Shown: positions 42,504-51,427, counted from the first letter of the stretch. The stretch is DNA of 64,000 nucleotides from UBA5072 sp963822145 (GCA_963822145.1 CAWGGG010000004.1:558001-622000), one strand, 5' to 3'. Notes: a model not told the origin generated them from the letters alone. Made by a program: numbers and translations.

Positions 42504-44708
42504 ATGACGAAGCACGTATTTCTTTTGTTCAGCCTTTTAACCGGAGTGCTGACCGGTATTTATGGTCAGACCGGTACGATCGACCATTGGGAATCGGTGG
42601 TTTATGCCGAAGACACCTGGCGGTATTTCGCGGGAACTACTTCCGGTCCGTTTGGCAGCTGGCAGAATCCCGGATTTGATGATGATGTCTGGCTGCAGGG
42701 CCAGGGGGGATTTGGCTATGGGGATAATGATGATCGTACGGTAACAGGACCGCCTAACCCCACCGCTGTTTTTATCAGAACAACATTCCAGATATCTGAT
42801 ACGTCGCAGATTGCAGCAGCAGTGCTGAACATGGATTTTGATGACGGTTTTGTTGCCTGGATCAACGGCGTTGAGATCGCCAGGTCCAACCTGGGTACAG
42901 CAGGGGATTTCCCGGCCTATAATACACCGGCCTCCGATCATGAAGCCGGAATGTTCCGGGGTATCAATCCGCCAGCCTATCTCATCACGAAACAGAAGCT
43001 AAAATATTGTTTGCTTAACGGGGACAACGTTCTGGCTATACAGGTGAACAATACCAGCAACACTTCGAGCGACCTGAGCTGTATTGCCTATTTGTCGGTT
43101 GGTCTGAAAACAGCCGGTACATTTTACAGAGCTGTACCCGCCTGGTTTACTGAGCCATATACAGGATTTACCGGATCTTACCTGCCGCTCCTGGTCATAC
43201 AAACCAACGGAGCTGCCATTCAGGCCGATGTAAAAGCCATGGTGGATATGGGTATTATTGATAACGGGACCGGGAACATGAATTACCTCACTGATCCCTG
43301 GAATAATTATAACGGCAAAGCCGGCATTGAATACAGGGGTTCATCTTCCATGATGTTTCCCAAAAAAAACTACGGATTTGAATTATGGACCCCTGAGGGA
43401 CTTGATACCGCCTATTCTCTGCTGGGCATGCCTTCGGAAAGTGATTGGGTGTTGCATGGACCTTATTCCGATAAATCGCTGATGCGCAATTTCATGGCCT
43501 ACTATCTGTTCAACGCCATGGGATTTTATGCACCGCGAACCCGCTTTTGCGAACTATTCCTAGATGGGCAATACCACGGGGTTTACCTGCTGCTGGAGAA
43601 GATCAAAAGAGATAAAAACCGCGTGGATATTTCAAAATTAAATCCATCTGATATTTCGGGTGATCAGCTCACCGGGGGATATATTGTGAAAATCGACCGT
43701 TCGGCAACCGATTATACCGATGGCTGGTTTTCGCCCTACATCGGAACAGGCACGGGTAGCGAGGGGCCTTTCTATGCTTATCATTATCCGAAACGGACCG
43801 ATATTGTACAAGTTCAAAAAGACTATATCAGGAATAAAATTTCAAATTTTGAAGCAACACTTTGGAACAGCAATTACAAAGATCCCTATGCCGGTTACCG
43901 GGCTTATATTGATGTTCCTTCCTTCATCAACTATTTCATCCTCGTTGAGCTCAGCAAGAACACTGATGGATACCGGTTGAGCACCTTCCTCCATAAGGAC
44001 CGCGACAGCAAGGATCCACTGATCCATATGGGACCGGTTTGGGATTATGATCTTGCATTCGGTGATGCTGATTATCTTGAGGCTTTCAACACGTTTGGAT
44101 GGAACTATACAGTACCTGCCGATGGCTGGGGTACACCTTTCTGGTGGTCCAGGTTCATGAGTGACCCTTATTTCGCCAATCTTTTAAATTGCTATTGGCA
44201 TCAACTACGGCTGGGTGTGCTTTCGGATGAATCCCTGCTGGCCCTGATTGACAGTACTGCAAATGCGATCAGACCGGCTGCAGACAGGAACTTTGTACAG
44301 TGGCCCATCCATGGGATATATGTATGGCCCAATCCTTTCTTTGGCAATACTTATGCAGAGGATATCACCTACATGAAAAACTGGATACTCGACAGGGCAG
44401 CATGGATGGATGCCAATGTGCCGGGCGTATATTGCACCACCGCGGCTGAAGAAATCCCTGGTTCCGAAACCATGTCCCTCAGAGCCTATCCGAATCCTGC
44501 GATCGGGGAGATCAATATTGAGGTTCAGCAGGATGAAGCAGTTAACCTGCGCTTGGAAATATACAACTATACAGGCCAGCTGGTGTACAACAGGGAAATC
44601 GGTAATGAATCCTATTTTACCGGAAGAATTTCATTGCAACCCGGCGCCTACATGGTGAAGGTGATGGGTGAGAAACAGATCCGGGTAACCAAAATCATTA
44701 TCTACTAA
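42504..44708 (+). CDS. CotH-kinase-like secreted protein with T9SS sorting tail
   Basis: 734 residues from MTKHVFLLFSLLTGVL, a signal peptide. Residues 25-190 are a galactose-binding-like beta domain (FIRTTFQISD, FDDGFVAWINGVEIAR). Residues 220-610 are the CotH domain, with YRGSSSMMFPKKNYGFEL, LHGPYSDKSLMRNFMAY, GVYLLLEKIKRDKNRVDI and the MGPVWDYDLAFGD motif that in CotH kinases binds metal. The last 75 residues (LRAYPNPAIGEINIEV to the end) are a Por-type sorting domain. It is expected on the cell surface and may be an atypical protein kinase, although the substrate is unknown. Confidence 0.9.
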   Translation: MTKHVFLLFSLLTGVLTGIYGQTGTIDHWESVVYAEDTWRYFAGTTSGPFGSWQNPGFDDDVWLQGQGGFGYGDNDDRTVTGPPNPTAVFIRTTFQISDTSQIAAAVLNMDFDDGFVAWINGVEIARSNLGTAGDFPAYNTPASDHEAGMFRGINPPAYLITKQKLKYCLLNGDNVLAIQVNNTSNTSSDLSCIAYLSVGLKTAGTFYRAVPAWFTEPYTGFTGSYLPLLVIQTNGAAIQADVKAMVDMGIIDNGTGNMNYLTDPWNNYNGKAGIEYRGSSSMMFPKKNYGFELWTPEGLDTAYSLLGMPSESDWVLHGPYSDKSLMRNFMAYYLFNAMGFYAPRTRFCELFLDGQYHGVYLLLEKIKRDKNRVDISKLNPSDISGDQLTGGYIVKIDRSATDYTDGWFSPYIGTGTGSEGPFYAYHYPKRTDIVQVQKDYIRNKISNFEATLWNSNYKDPYAGYRAYIDVPSFINYFILVELSKNTDGYRLSTFLHKDRDSKDPLIHMGPVWDYDLAFGDADYLEAFNTFGWNYTVPADGWGTPFWWSRFMSDPYFANLLNCYWHQLRLGVLSDESLLALIDSTANAIRPAADRNFVQWPIHGIYVWPNPFFGNTYAEDITYMKNWILDRAAWMDANVPGVYCTTAAEEIPGSETMSLRAYPNPAIGEINIEVQQDEAVNLRLEIYNYTGQLVYNREIGNESYFTGRISLQPGAYMVKVMGEKQIRVTKIIIY

Positions 44709-44719
44709 GGATTTTCTGA

Positions 44720-45730
44720 TTAAAACGACTTTCTCCGGATCAGGTGGAAAGGATTGTGCAGCTTTTCCTTTTTGCCGGAAAGGATAAGTTCAGCAGCTGT
44801 TTTGCCCATAGCTTCAAAATCGGTGGACAGTACCGTAATGCCACCTTCGAGGATCTCCTTCATGGGTGAATCATCAAAAGCAATAATGCCTGCATCCTTA
44901 CCAATTTTCCAATGATTATCCTTGATCTTTTTGATCAGGTAGATCAGGTCGCTTTCCGGAAATACGATGAAAACTTCACCGGACTTAACCGGGGATTCCC
45001 GGATATCCCGGATAATCTCACCATTCAGGTTGTTCTCCTGGATAAACTGCATAAATCCCCTGATGATACCGTCAGGAATGAATTGAAATTTGCTGGGGGA
45101 TTTGACCAGATTGATCTTCCTGAAACCACTGAATAAAGTCAGGTGTTTGGTGAGTGCCTCAAATATATCCTCCCTGAAATGCTGGCAAATGCTGGCATAT
45201 TGTCCTTTCAGCCTGGGAATTTCCTTATCTATGATCAGTAGCCGGTTCCTGGGTATTTTATTGAGCGCTGAAGAAACATCATGATTAAAATGAGGCATGA
45301 TCACGTAATAATTGTACTTACCCAGGTTCTCGCTGATCAGCCAGTTGAAACGGACAACATCATAATGGTGAAAGAATACCTGCACAACAACTGTTGGGCC
45401 TATATGGTGCATAAAGGAATCATACAGGATTTCCTTATAAGCATTGATCCGGTCGAACAATACAAATATATTAAGCTGCTCCTGTAAACGGGTGCTGGCA
45501 ATGAAATAGCCTTTCCCTTTTATGGAACTAAGAATCCCTGCCCCACAAAGATCATCATAGGCTTTGATCACCGTGCCGGGAGAAATGCTGAACTCCCTGC
45601 ATATGCTGTTGATGGAGGGAAGCCTGTCCCCTTTTTTCAGTTCCTCACGATCGATGGCCCGCATGATGCTATCCTTGATCTGCTCATAAATAGGCGTGAT
45701 GAGGGCTGTTTGGATTTCAATAAAACTCAA
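44720..45730 (-). CDS. GntR-family regulator with sugar-binding-like effector domain
   Basis: 336 residues. A GntR winged helix at residues 10-77 (IYEQIKDSIMRAIDREELKKGDRLPS, then EFSISPGTVIKAYDDL) is followed by a periplasmic-binding-protein-like domain resembling LacI effectors. The start codon is TTG at 45730; the first ATG is inside the helix-turn-helix. It faces away from the sugar operon starting at 45895, so it likely controls that operon by binding the repeats between them. The ligand is probably a sugar or sugar acid. Confidence 0.88.
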   Translation of the reverse strand: MSFIEIQTALITPIYEQIKDSIMRAIDREELKKGDRLPSINSICREFSISPGTVIKAYDDLCGAGILSSIKGKGYFIASTRLQEQLNIFVLFDRINAYKEILYDSFMHHIGPTVVVQVFFHHYDVVRFNWLISENLGKYNYYVIMPHFNHDVSSALNKIPRNRLLIIDKEIPRLKGQYASICQHFREDIFEALTKHLTLFSGFRKINLVKSPSKFQFIPDGIIRGFMQFIQENNLNGEIIRDIRESPVKSGEVFIVFPESDLIYLIKKIKDNHWKIGKDAGIIAFDDSPMKEILEGGITVLSTDFEAMGKTAAELILSGKKEKLHNPFHLIRRKSF

Positions 45731-45740
45731 GGCTTTTTTC

Positions 45741-45772
45741 TTGTAAAAATAGGAAATTTTAGTATATATTTG
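45741..45772 (+). promoter_or_regulatory. Promoter of the transporter-DUF4038 operon
   Basis: A TTG at 45741-45743 and TATATTTG at 45765-45772, 21 bases apart, fit the Bacteroidota -33/-7 promoter form. Confidence 0.6.
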
Positions 45773-45814
45773 TAATGAATAGGTATAAATAAGTATGGAG
45801 AAGTATATATAAGT
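45762..45814 (+). promoter_or_regulatory. Three phased direct repeats (GTATAwATwwGT), likely GntR operators
   Basis: GTATATATTTGT (45762), GTATAAATAAGT (45783) and GTATATATAAGT (45803) start 21 and 20 bases apart, i.e. on the same DNA face, and the first covers the -7 box. Confidence 0.65.
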
Positions 45815-45852
45815 TTATCGTATTTTATCCTTTTAATTCCAATAATTAATTT

Positions 45853-45893
45853 TGAATCTTGAATCTTAAATCTTAAATCTTAAATCTTCATCC
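45853..45893 (+). repeat. Heptamer array (unit TAAATCT) ending near the transporter start
   Basis: Six copies (two TGAATCT, four TAAATCT) at a 7-base period, immediately before ATCCTATG of the next gene. Confidence 0.9.
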
Positions 45894-45894
45894 T

Positions 45895-46896
45895 ATGATC
45901 CTTGTTGAAAACTACACGCTTGCAGTTATGCTGTGCATCCTGGCGATGGTTTGCTGGGGATCCTGGCAAAACACGCAGAACCTGGCAGGAAAGACCTGGA
46001 GGTTTGAATTGTTTTACTGGGATTTTATCCTGGGCATCTTTCTTTTCTCCCTGGCAATGGCCTTTACTTTCGGATCCTTGGGTAATACCGGAAGAAGTTT
46101 TATCAACGACCTGGGACAGGCAACCTGGCGGAATCTCATCAGCGCAGCATTGGGCGGGGCGATATGGAACCTGGGGACGCTTTTACTGGTGGCAGCCATT
46201 TCTATCGCAGGCATGTCGGTTGCTTTTCCGATCGGTGGTGGCATCGGCTGGATCCTGGGCATAGTGATCAATTACATGGGTAAACCGGAAGGGAATCCAT
46301 ACCTGCTGTTTGGCGGATCATCCATCATTGTGCTGGCCATATTGTTCAGCATGGCCTCTTACCGGAAGCTGGCCCGCACACAGCACAAAGCCCCGCTTAA
46401 AGGAATCCTGCTCTCCTTCGCGGCAGGATTGCTGATTGCATTTTTCTATCGTTTCGTGGCATCCTCGCTTGATACTGCATTTACTCCGGAATCAGCCGGA
46501 AAACTTACCTCCTACACGGCGGTTGTGATTTTTTCACTGGGAGCCATCCTGAGCACCATTCTGTTCAATCCTTTCTTCATGCGAAAACCGGTCCAGGGCA
46601 GTCCGGTTACCATGTCCGACTATTTCCAGGGCGGAACTCCTGCTCATTTATATGGCATGCTGGGCGGCGCCATTTGGTGCCTGGGCAATTCCGCAAGCTT
46701 CATGGCTGTCGGATCCGCCAGTCCTGCCATTTCATACGGTCTCAGCAATTCAGCCCCCGTGGTGGCTGCCCTTTGGGGGATATTTGTCTGGAAAGAATTC
46801 AGGGATGCTCCCAGGGGTAGCAACTGGCTTTTATGGCTGATGTTTTTATGTTATCTGGTCGGATTGGCGTTAATTGTTTATGCGAGGATCGGGTAA
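45895..46896 (+). CDS. DMT-superfamily sugar transporter (GRP/RhaT-like)
   Basis: 333 residues, ten hydrophobic helices. Glycine-rich conserved helices (GSWQNTQNL, SVAFPIGGGIGWILG, GAIWCLGNSASFMAVGSASPAISYGLSNSAPVVAALWG) match the glucose/ribose porter and ureide permease branch of the drug/metabolite transporters. It should import a sugar or related molecule through the inner membrane. It is the first gene of the operon controlled by the GntR protein. Confidence 0.85.
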   Translation: MILVENYTLAVMLCILAMVCWGSWQNTQNLAGKTWRFELFYWDFILGIFLFSLAMAFTFGSLGNTGRSFINDLGQATWRNLISAALGGAIWNLGTLLLVAAISIAGMSVAFPIGGGIGWILGIVINYMGKPEGNPYLLFGGSSIIVLAILFSMASYRKLARTQHKAPLKGILLSFAAGLLIAFFYRFVASSLDTAFTPESAGKLTSYTAVVIFSLGAILSTILFNPFFMRKPVQGSPVTMSDYFQGGTPAHLYGMLGGAIWCLGNSASFMAVGSASPAISYGLSNSAPVVAALWGIFVWKEFRDAPRGSNWLLWLMFLCYLVGLALIVYARIG

Positions 46897-46903
46897 ACAG
46901 TGA

Positions 46904-46953
46904 ACCATGAACCATCAACAATGAATAATGAAAAGTGAAAAGTGAATAATGTA
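46904..46953 (+). repeat. Degenerate heptamer array before the DUF4038 gene
   Basis: Repeats of the pattern NNTGAAN at a 7-base period (ccatgaa, caatgaa, taatgaa, aagtgaa) fill the spacer. Confidence 0.7.
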
Positions 46954-46966
46954 ATTAAACTTAGGT

Positions 46967-48361
46967 ATGAAACTAAAATACGTTGTTTTTTGCATCCTGA
47001 TCCCAATTATGATAAAGACAGTTGAAGCACAACAGGTTCCCTGGCAGGGACAGTCGGTGGATTTGTCACATGGACGGTTAATTGTTTCTGAGAATAAGCG
47101 CTTTCTGCAGTTTGAAGACGGAACTCCCTTTTTCTACCTCGGGGATACCGGGTGGGAGTTCTTCCACCGTTTAAGCTACCGGGAAGCAGAAACCTACCTG
47201 GAAAACCGCAGGCAAAAAGGTTTTACCGTCATTCAGGCTGTAATTCTGGCCGAACTCGATGGACTGAATACGCCAAACCGTAATGGTGACAGACCTTTGA
47301 TCGATAATGACCCTGCCCGGCCCAATGAAGATTATTTCGCATTTGTAGACAGTATGATCCGGCTTGCCGCATCAAAAGGGATCTTTATCGGTTTGCTGCC
47401 TACCTGGGGGGATAAGGTGGATAAAGCCGGATGGGGCAGGGGACCTGTCGTGTTTACCCCGGAAAAGGCAACAGCTTACGGCACCTTTTTGGGCAAGCGG
47501 TACAGAAATTTCCCCAATATTATCTGGATCAACGGAGGTGACAGGTCGGGCGGAACGGATGCCTCCGGAACGGGTGATAACTTTCCGGTCTGGGATGCCC
47601 TCGGGAAGTCTATTAAAGCCGCAGATCCCAATCACCTGATGACTTTCCATCCCTGGGGTGAAAAAAGTTCATCAGCATGGTTTCATGCAAGCGACTGGCT
47701 CGATTTCAATATGATGCAGACGGGTCACGGGCAACGCAGCTATGCTGTCTACAGCATGCTGCAGGAGGACTATGAACGGACACCGGTCAAGCCCTGTATG
47801 GACGGCGAGCCCAGGTATGAGGATCATCCGATCAACTGGCGTCCCGATTCACTGGGCTGGTTCAATGAAATGCATGTCAGGCAGGCTGCTTACTGGAACC
47901 TGTTCACCGGTGCTCATGGACATACTTACGGATGTCACCCGGTATGGCAGATGGCTGCACCCGGCAGGGAATTTGTAGGTTATGCCCGGCATTACTGGTA
48001 TGAGGTGCTGGATCTGCCGGGCGCCTGGCAGATGCTGAACGTACGCCGGCTGATGGAATCACGGCCTATGCTGAGCAGGATTCCTTTCCAGGAAATCATT
48101 ATGAATCCGGGCGACGAATACAATCATCTTGTTGCCACCCGCGGCGACGGCTACTTGATGGTGTATACACCCCTTGGAAATGAGATTGAACTGAAAGGGG
48201 ATCTGCTGCCCGCGCAACATTACCGGGTTAGCTGGTACGATCCCAGGTCAGGAAAAACACTGGATGCAGGAAAAACTGTCAGGAATTCCAGGTTACGCTT
48301 TTCTTCACCTTCGCGTGGTCCGGGGTTCGACTGGATACTGATCCTCGATGAAATCAAATAA
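46967..48361 (+). CDS. Apiosidase-like DUF4038 glycoside hydrolase
   Basis: 464 residues. Signal peptide ends near residue 22 (TVEAQQ). The TIM barrel shows FFYLGDTGWEFFHRL, the family start, LPTWGDKVDKAGWG, IIWINGGDRSGG and PCMDGEPRYEDHP with a candidate catalytic glutamate. A C-terminal domain (LVATRGDGYLMVYTPLG, WYDPRSGK) matches the putative collagen-binding domain that follows DUF4038. The known member of this family cleaves apiosyl residues in pectin side chains (GH140). It acts outside the cytoplasm and supplies the sugar to the rest of the operon. Confidence 0.85.
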   Translation: MKLKYVVFCILIPIMIKTVEAQQVPWQGQSVDLSHGRLIVSENKRFLQFEDGTPFFYLGDTGWEFFHRLSYREAETYLENRRQKGFTVIQAVILAELDGLNTPNRNGDRPLIDNDPARPNEDYFAFVDSMIRLAASKGIFIGLLPTWGDKVDKAGWGRGPVVFTPEKATAYGTFLGKRYRNFPNIIWINGGDRSGGTDASGTGDNFPVWDALGKSIKAADPNHLMTFHPWGEKSSSAWFHASDWLDFNMMQTGHGQRSYAVYSMLQEDYERTPVKPCMDGEPRYEDHPINWRPDSLGWFNEMHVRQAAYWNLFTGAHGHTYGCHPVWQMAAPGREFVGYARHYWYEVLDLPGAWQMLNVRRLMESRPMLSRIPFQEIIMNPGDEYNHLVATRGDGYLMVYTPLGNEIELKGDLLPAQHYRVSWYDPRSGKTLDAGKTVRNSRLRFSSPSRGPGFDWILILDEIK

Positions 48362-49184
48362 ACCGGGCATGCAGATCGGTATCAGCACCTACACCTATAC
48401 CTGGGCTTTCGGAGTTCCTGGTTCAATGCCACGGATACCCATGAGCATTTATTCCCTCATTGAAAAAGCGGAATCTTTACAGGTGGGTTGCATCCAGGTA
48501 GCAGATAATTATCCGCTGGCTGAACAGCATCCGGATGAGCTTGACAGGATCAGAGAGTATGCCCGAAGCCGTAACATCGCGATAGAAGTTGGAACAAGAG
48601 GCCTGACCACGGAAAATCTGGACAGGCATATTGACCTGGCTGCCTACTTTTCTTCTCCAATCCTTCGAATGGTGGTGGACAACCAGAATTACAGACCCGA
48701 CCTGGAAACCATTGTCACCATAATCCGGAAGGCATTGCCCAAACTTGCCGCGCACGGCATTATACTGGCCCTGGAAAATCACGATCGCCTCCATGCCTCA
48801 GTTTTTAAGGAGATTGTTGTCAGGACTGGCAGTAAGTTCACCGGGATTTGCCTGGACTGTGTAAATTCCATGGGCATTGGGGAAGGACTTGAAACCGTGA
48901 CTGAAAACCTTGCGCCATATACCGTGAACCTGCATGTGAAGGACTTCATCGTAAAACGTGTTTCGCACATGATGGGTTTTGTGGTGGAAGGAACACCGGC
49001 CGGCAAAGGATTCCTGGACCTGCCTCAGATCCTCGGCAAACTCAGGCCTTATAACCGCTGCGGCAGTGCGATTCTTGAGCTTTGGACCCCGCCGGCTGTC
49101 ACCGTGGAAGAAACCCTGGAGCGGGAAGAATCCTGGGCGCGGCAAAGCATCATTTATTTAAAAACCATAATTGATCAGCCATGA
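48348..49184 (+). CDS. Sugar isomerase/epimerase-type TIM barrel (OiaC-like)
   Basis: 278 residues of the xylose-isomerase-like/AP endonuclease 2 family. Start is inside the previous gene (14-base overlap). Features are IGISTYTYTWAFGVPGS, VGCIQVADNYPL, GIILALENHD, GICLDCVNSMGIGE, NLHVKDF and ILELWTPPA, with metal-binding Glu, Asp, His and Glu in order. The opening residues and the neighbouring ApnO-like gene resemble 3-oxo-isoapionate decarboxylase (OiaC). If right, it makes L-erythrulose in the cytoplasm. Other isomerase or decarboxylase activities cannot be excluded. Confidence 0.72.
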   Translation: MKSNKPGMQIGISTYTYTWAFGVPGSMPRIPMSIYSLIEKAESLQVGCIQVADNYPLAEQHPDELDRIREYARSRNIAIEVGTRGLTTENLDRHIDLAAYFSSPILRMVVDNQNYRPDLETIVTIIRKALPKLAAHGIILALENHDRLHASVFKEIVVRTGSKFTGICLDCVNSMGIGEGLETVTENLAPYTVNLHVKDFIVKRVSHMMGFVVEGTPAGKGFLDLPQILGKLRPYNRCGSAILELWTPPAVTVEETLEREESWARQSIIYLKTIIDQP

Positions 49185-50011
49185 AAGAAATTATTGCGCT
49201 AGTGGGGGCAGGTGGCAAAATGGGCCTGCGGCTAACCAGGAATTTGAAATCATCCGGATTCGACATGCGTTATCTTGAAGTAGATAAGACCGGAATCGAA
49301 AAACTTGCAACATGGGGCATTCAGGTTTCTACGGAGCATGAAACCATACCACGGGCCGATGTGGTCATTCTGGCCGTGCCCGATGTATTGCTGGGTGAGG
49401 TATCGGCCCAACTGATCCCCGGCATGAAGAAAAATGCCCTGGTAATGACACTCGATCCGGCTGTGGCACGGGCAGGCCGTTTGCACCTGCGTGAGGACAT
49501 ATCTTACTTCATTGCCCACCCCTCACATCCCTCGGTATTCAACTGGGAACCGACTCCAGAGGCACAGGCCGACTTTTTCGGCGGTTCACTGGCCAAACAA
49601 ACCATTGTGTGCGCCCTGATGCAGGGTCCGGAAAGCAATTACAAACTCGGAGAGACCATTGCCCAACAAATGTATGCTCCGGTTTCGCAAGCTTTCAGGA
49701 TCACCATGGAACAAATGGCACTGCTGGAACCTGCCCTTGTGGAAACTTTGTCTTCCTCCTGCCTCGACCTGGTAAGAGAAGGGATGGAAGAAATCATTAA
49801 AAGAGGAGTACCTGCAGATGCCGCAAGGGCCTTCCTCCTTGGGCACATCAATATCCAACTGGCGGTATTGTTTAAGGAACTGCCGAATGCCGTGTTTTCA
49901 GATGCAGCCAATAAGGCGCTGCAGCGTGGCCGTAAAATCCTTTTCAAGGACGACTGGAAACAGATATTTGAGCCCGAGAATGTTTTGCAGCAGGTGAGGG
50001 ATATTACTTAG
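49181..50011 (+). CDS. NAD-dependent dehydrogenase of the PGDH_C/ApnO type
   Basis: 276 residues. N-terminal Rossmann domain MKEIIALVGAGGKMGLRL, RADVVILAVPDVLLGEV, then a helical C-terminal domain (FRITMEQMALLEPALVETLSSSCLDLVREGMEEII, GHINIQLAVLF) that matches the phosphogluconate-dehydrogenase-like C-terminal family including D-apionate oxidoisomerase (ApnO). It begins 4 bases inside the upstream gene, so the two are translationally coupled. ApnO turns D-apionate into 3-oxo-isoapionate, the substrate of OiaC. I infer that function; direct proof is missing. Confidence 0.72.
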   Translation: MKEIIALVGAGGKMGLRLTRNLKSSGFDMRYLEVDKTGIEKLATWGIQVSTEHETIPRADVVILAVPDVLLGEVSAQLIPGMKKNALVMTLDPAVARAGRLHLREDISYFIAHPSHPSVFNWEPTPEAQADFFGGSLAKQTIVCALMQGPESNYKLGETIAQQMYAPVSQAFRITMEQMALLEPALVETLSSSCLDLVREGMEEIIKRGVPADAARAFLLGHINIQLAVLFKELPNAVFSDAANKALQRGRKILFKDDWKQIFEPENVLQQVRDIT

Positions 50012-50073
50012 GGGTTATGCCTGAAAGGGTTTAGGCTAAATAAAATGAGGTCTGGGGATGAATCAAAATCTTC

Positions 50074-50081
50074 TATCTTTG
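50074..50081 (+). promoter_or_regulatory. -7 promoter element for the sugar-phosphate isomerase gene
   Basis: TATCTTTG followed by CACCC, 22 bases before the start codon, so this gene has its own promoter and is not simply part of the upstream operon. Confidence 0.7.
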
Positions 50082-50102
50082 CACCCATAAGCAATAATCT
50101 CC

Positions 50103-50813
50103 ATGCAGTTCCGTATTTTCGACTCCATGAAAGATCTGAGCGAATACGCTTCCGATCTGATCATTTCAGCTATAGTTGCCAGCAATAACTTACTGTTATG
50201 CACAGCTACAGGTAATTCCACAACGGAAACTTACAGGCAGCTCGTCAGAAAGAAGGACAGTTTTCCTGCCGGAGACCTCAGGATCATCAAGCTGGATGAA
50301 TGGGGTGGTGTGCCTGCTGATCATCCGATGACCTGTGAAACCTACCTGCAGCAAAAACTGCTGCAACCGTTGCGGATTAAACCAGACAACTATATTTCAC
50401 TGAACAGCAGTGCTGATGATCCCGACCAGGAATGCAGCCGCATCCAGCAGTTACTCGAATCAAAGGGACCCATTGACCTGTGTATATTGGGGATCGGATT
50501 AAACGGGCATATTGCCTTCAATGAGCCTGACAGCTTTCTTTATCCCGACTGTCATAAAGCCCGTTTGAGTCCTTCATCGCTCAACCATCCCATGGTGCGT
50601 GAAACCGGGGTTGCTCCAAAATACGGACTCACACTGGGAATGGCGAATATTCTGAAATCCAAAAGAATCCTCCTGTTGATCAGCGGGAGCAGCAAAGCCG
50701 AAATAACACAAGCTTTCATGCAGAAAAAAATTGACACGCAATTGCCGGCATCGTTTCTGTGGTTGCATCCCGACGTATTGTGTTTGTGCGACCGGGATGC
50801 CTACGGTCTTTAA
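50103..50813 (+). CDS. Galactosamine-6-phosphate isomerase-like protein (NagB/AgaI family)
   Basis: 236 residues. NagB-like signatures are ATGNSTTETY, IIKLDEWGGVP with the catalytic Asp, and LGIGLNGHIAFNEPDS. It is shorter than NagB and carries the DEWGG form usual in galactosamine-6-phosphate isomerases of this phylum, whereas the window's nagB has DEYVG. It likely deaminates galactosamine 6-phosphate. It is monocistronic and convergent with the YfiR-like gene. Confidence 0.85.
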   Translation: MQFRIFDSMKDLSEYASDLIISAIVASNNLLLCTATGNSTTETYRQLVRKKDSFPAGDLRIIKLDEWGGVPADHPMTCETYLQQKLLQPLRIKPDNYISLNSSADDPDQECSRIQQLLESKGPIDLCILGIGLNGHIAFNEPDSFLYPDCHKARLSPSSLNHPMVRETGVAPKYGLTLGMANILKSKRILLLISGSSKAEITQAFMQKKIDTQLPASFLWLHPDVLCLCDRDAYGL

Positions 50814-50875
50814 TAACTCCATCCAGGGTACCTTACTGATCAATTTGATGGTCGGGACTCTTTCAGCATTTAATT

Positions 50876-51427
50876 TTAGTTGGATGAGACAGCCATTTTC
50901 TCCAGAACCGAGCTTGCCATCAATTTGTTCTTCCTGAGGTTTTCATGGCTCATTTCAAATTGCATCATGCCGTTTATCGGGATAAAATTGATCATGGAGC
51001 CTTTCCCTATCATACCTTCTGTTTCTGTAACCACAAGGGTGCCGGCTCCAGAGATTTTCTGCATCACTGAATTGAACCTGTCGCTCTGCCAATCGTTTAC
51101 GAAAATCATGTGCTGAAATCCGCTGAGTTCATTCGGGTTTGCTGCGTACTTGATCAATATGGACTGCTGACCCACCTTCATGTTTTGTGTCAGTTTTGTC
51201 ATTTCGGAATAAACATCCTTGCTGCCGACAATGGTAATGATGAAATCACCGGATTTTTTGTCCATCGGCCAGTCAATATTCCGTGAGAAATTGTAGAGGC
51301 AATTCGATATATACCTGCTCATGGAGACCGTCTTTACCTCCTGCGCTCGTAAATTGATTGCCAAAAAAGAAAGAACCACAAATAATACTGAGATCTTCTT
51401 ACCCATAATCCTGCTAAAATCCTGCAT
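50876..51427 (-). CDS. YfiR-family periplasmic protein (DUF4154-like)
   Basis: 183 residues. Signal peptide covers about residues 8-28 (KISVLFVVLSFLAINLRAQE). The mature part has FSRNIDWPMDKKSGDFIITIVG, VFVNDW-like IFVNDWQSD, GTLVVTETEGMIGKGSMINFI and a C-terminal helix, all typical of YfiR, where this family represses a diguanylate cyclase partner in other phyla. No such partner is adjacent. A GGGAG ribosome-binding site supports the first ATG; the spacer before it (51428-51639) has no gene. Confidence 0.85.
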   Translation of the reverse strand: MQDFSRIMGKKISVLFVVLSFLAINLRAQEVKTVSMSRYISNCLYNFSRNIDWPMDKKSGDFIITIVGSKDVYSEMTKLTQNMKVGQQSILIKYAANPNELSGFQHMIFVNDWQSDRFNSVMQKISGAGTLVVTETEGMIGKGSMINFIPINGMMQFEMSHENLRKNKLMASSVLEKMAVSSN

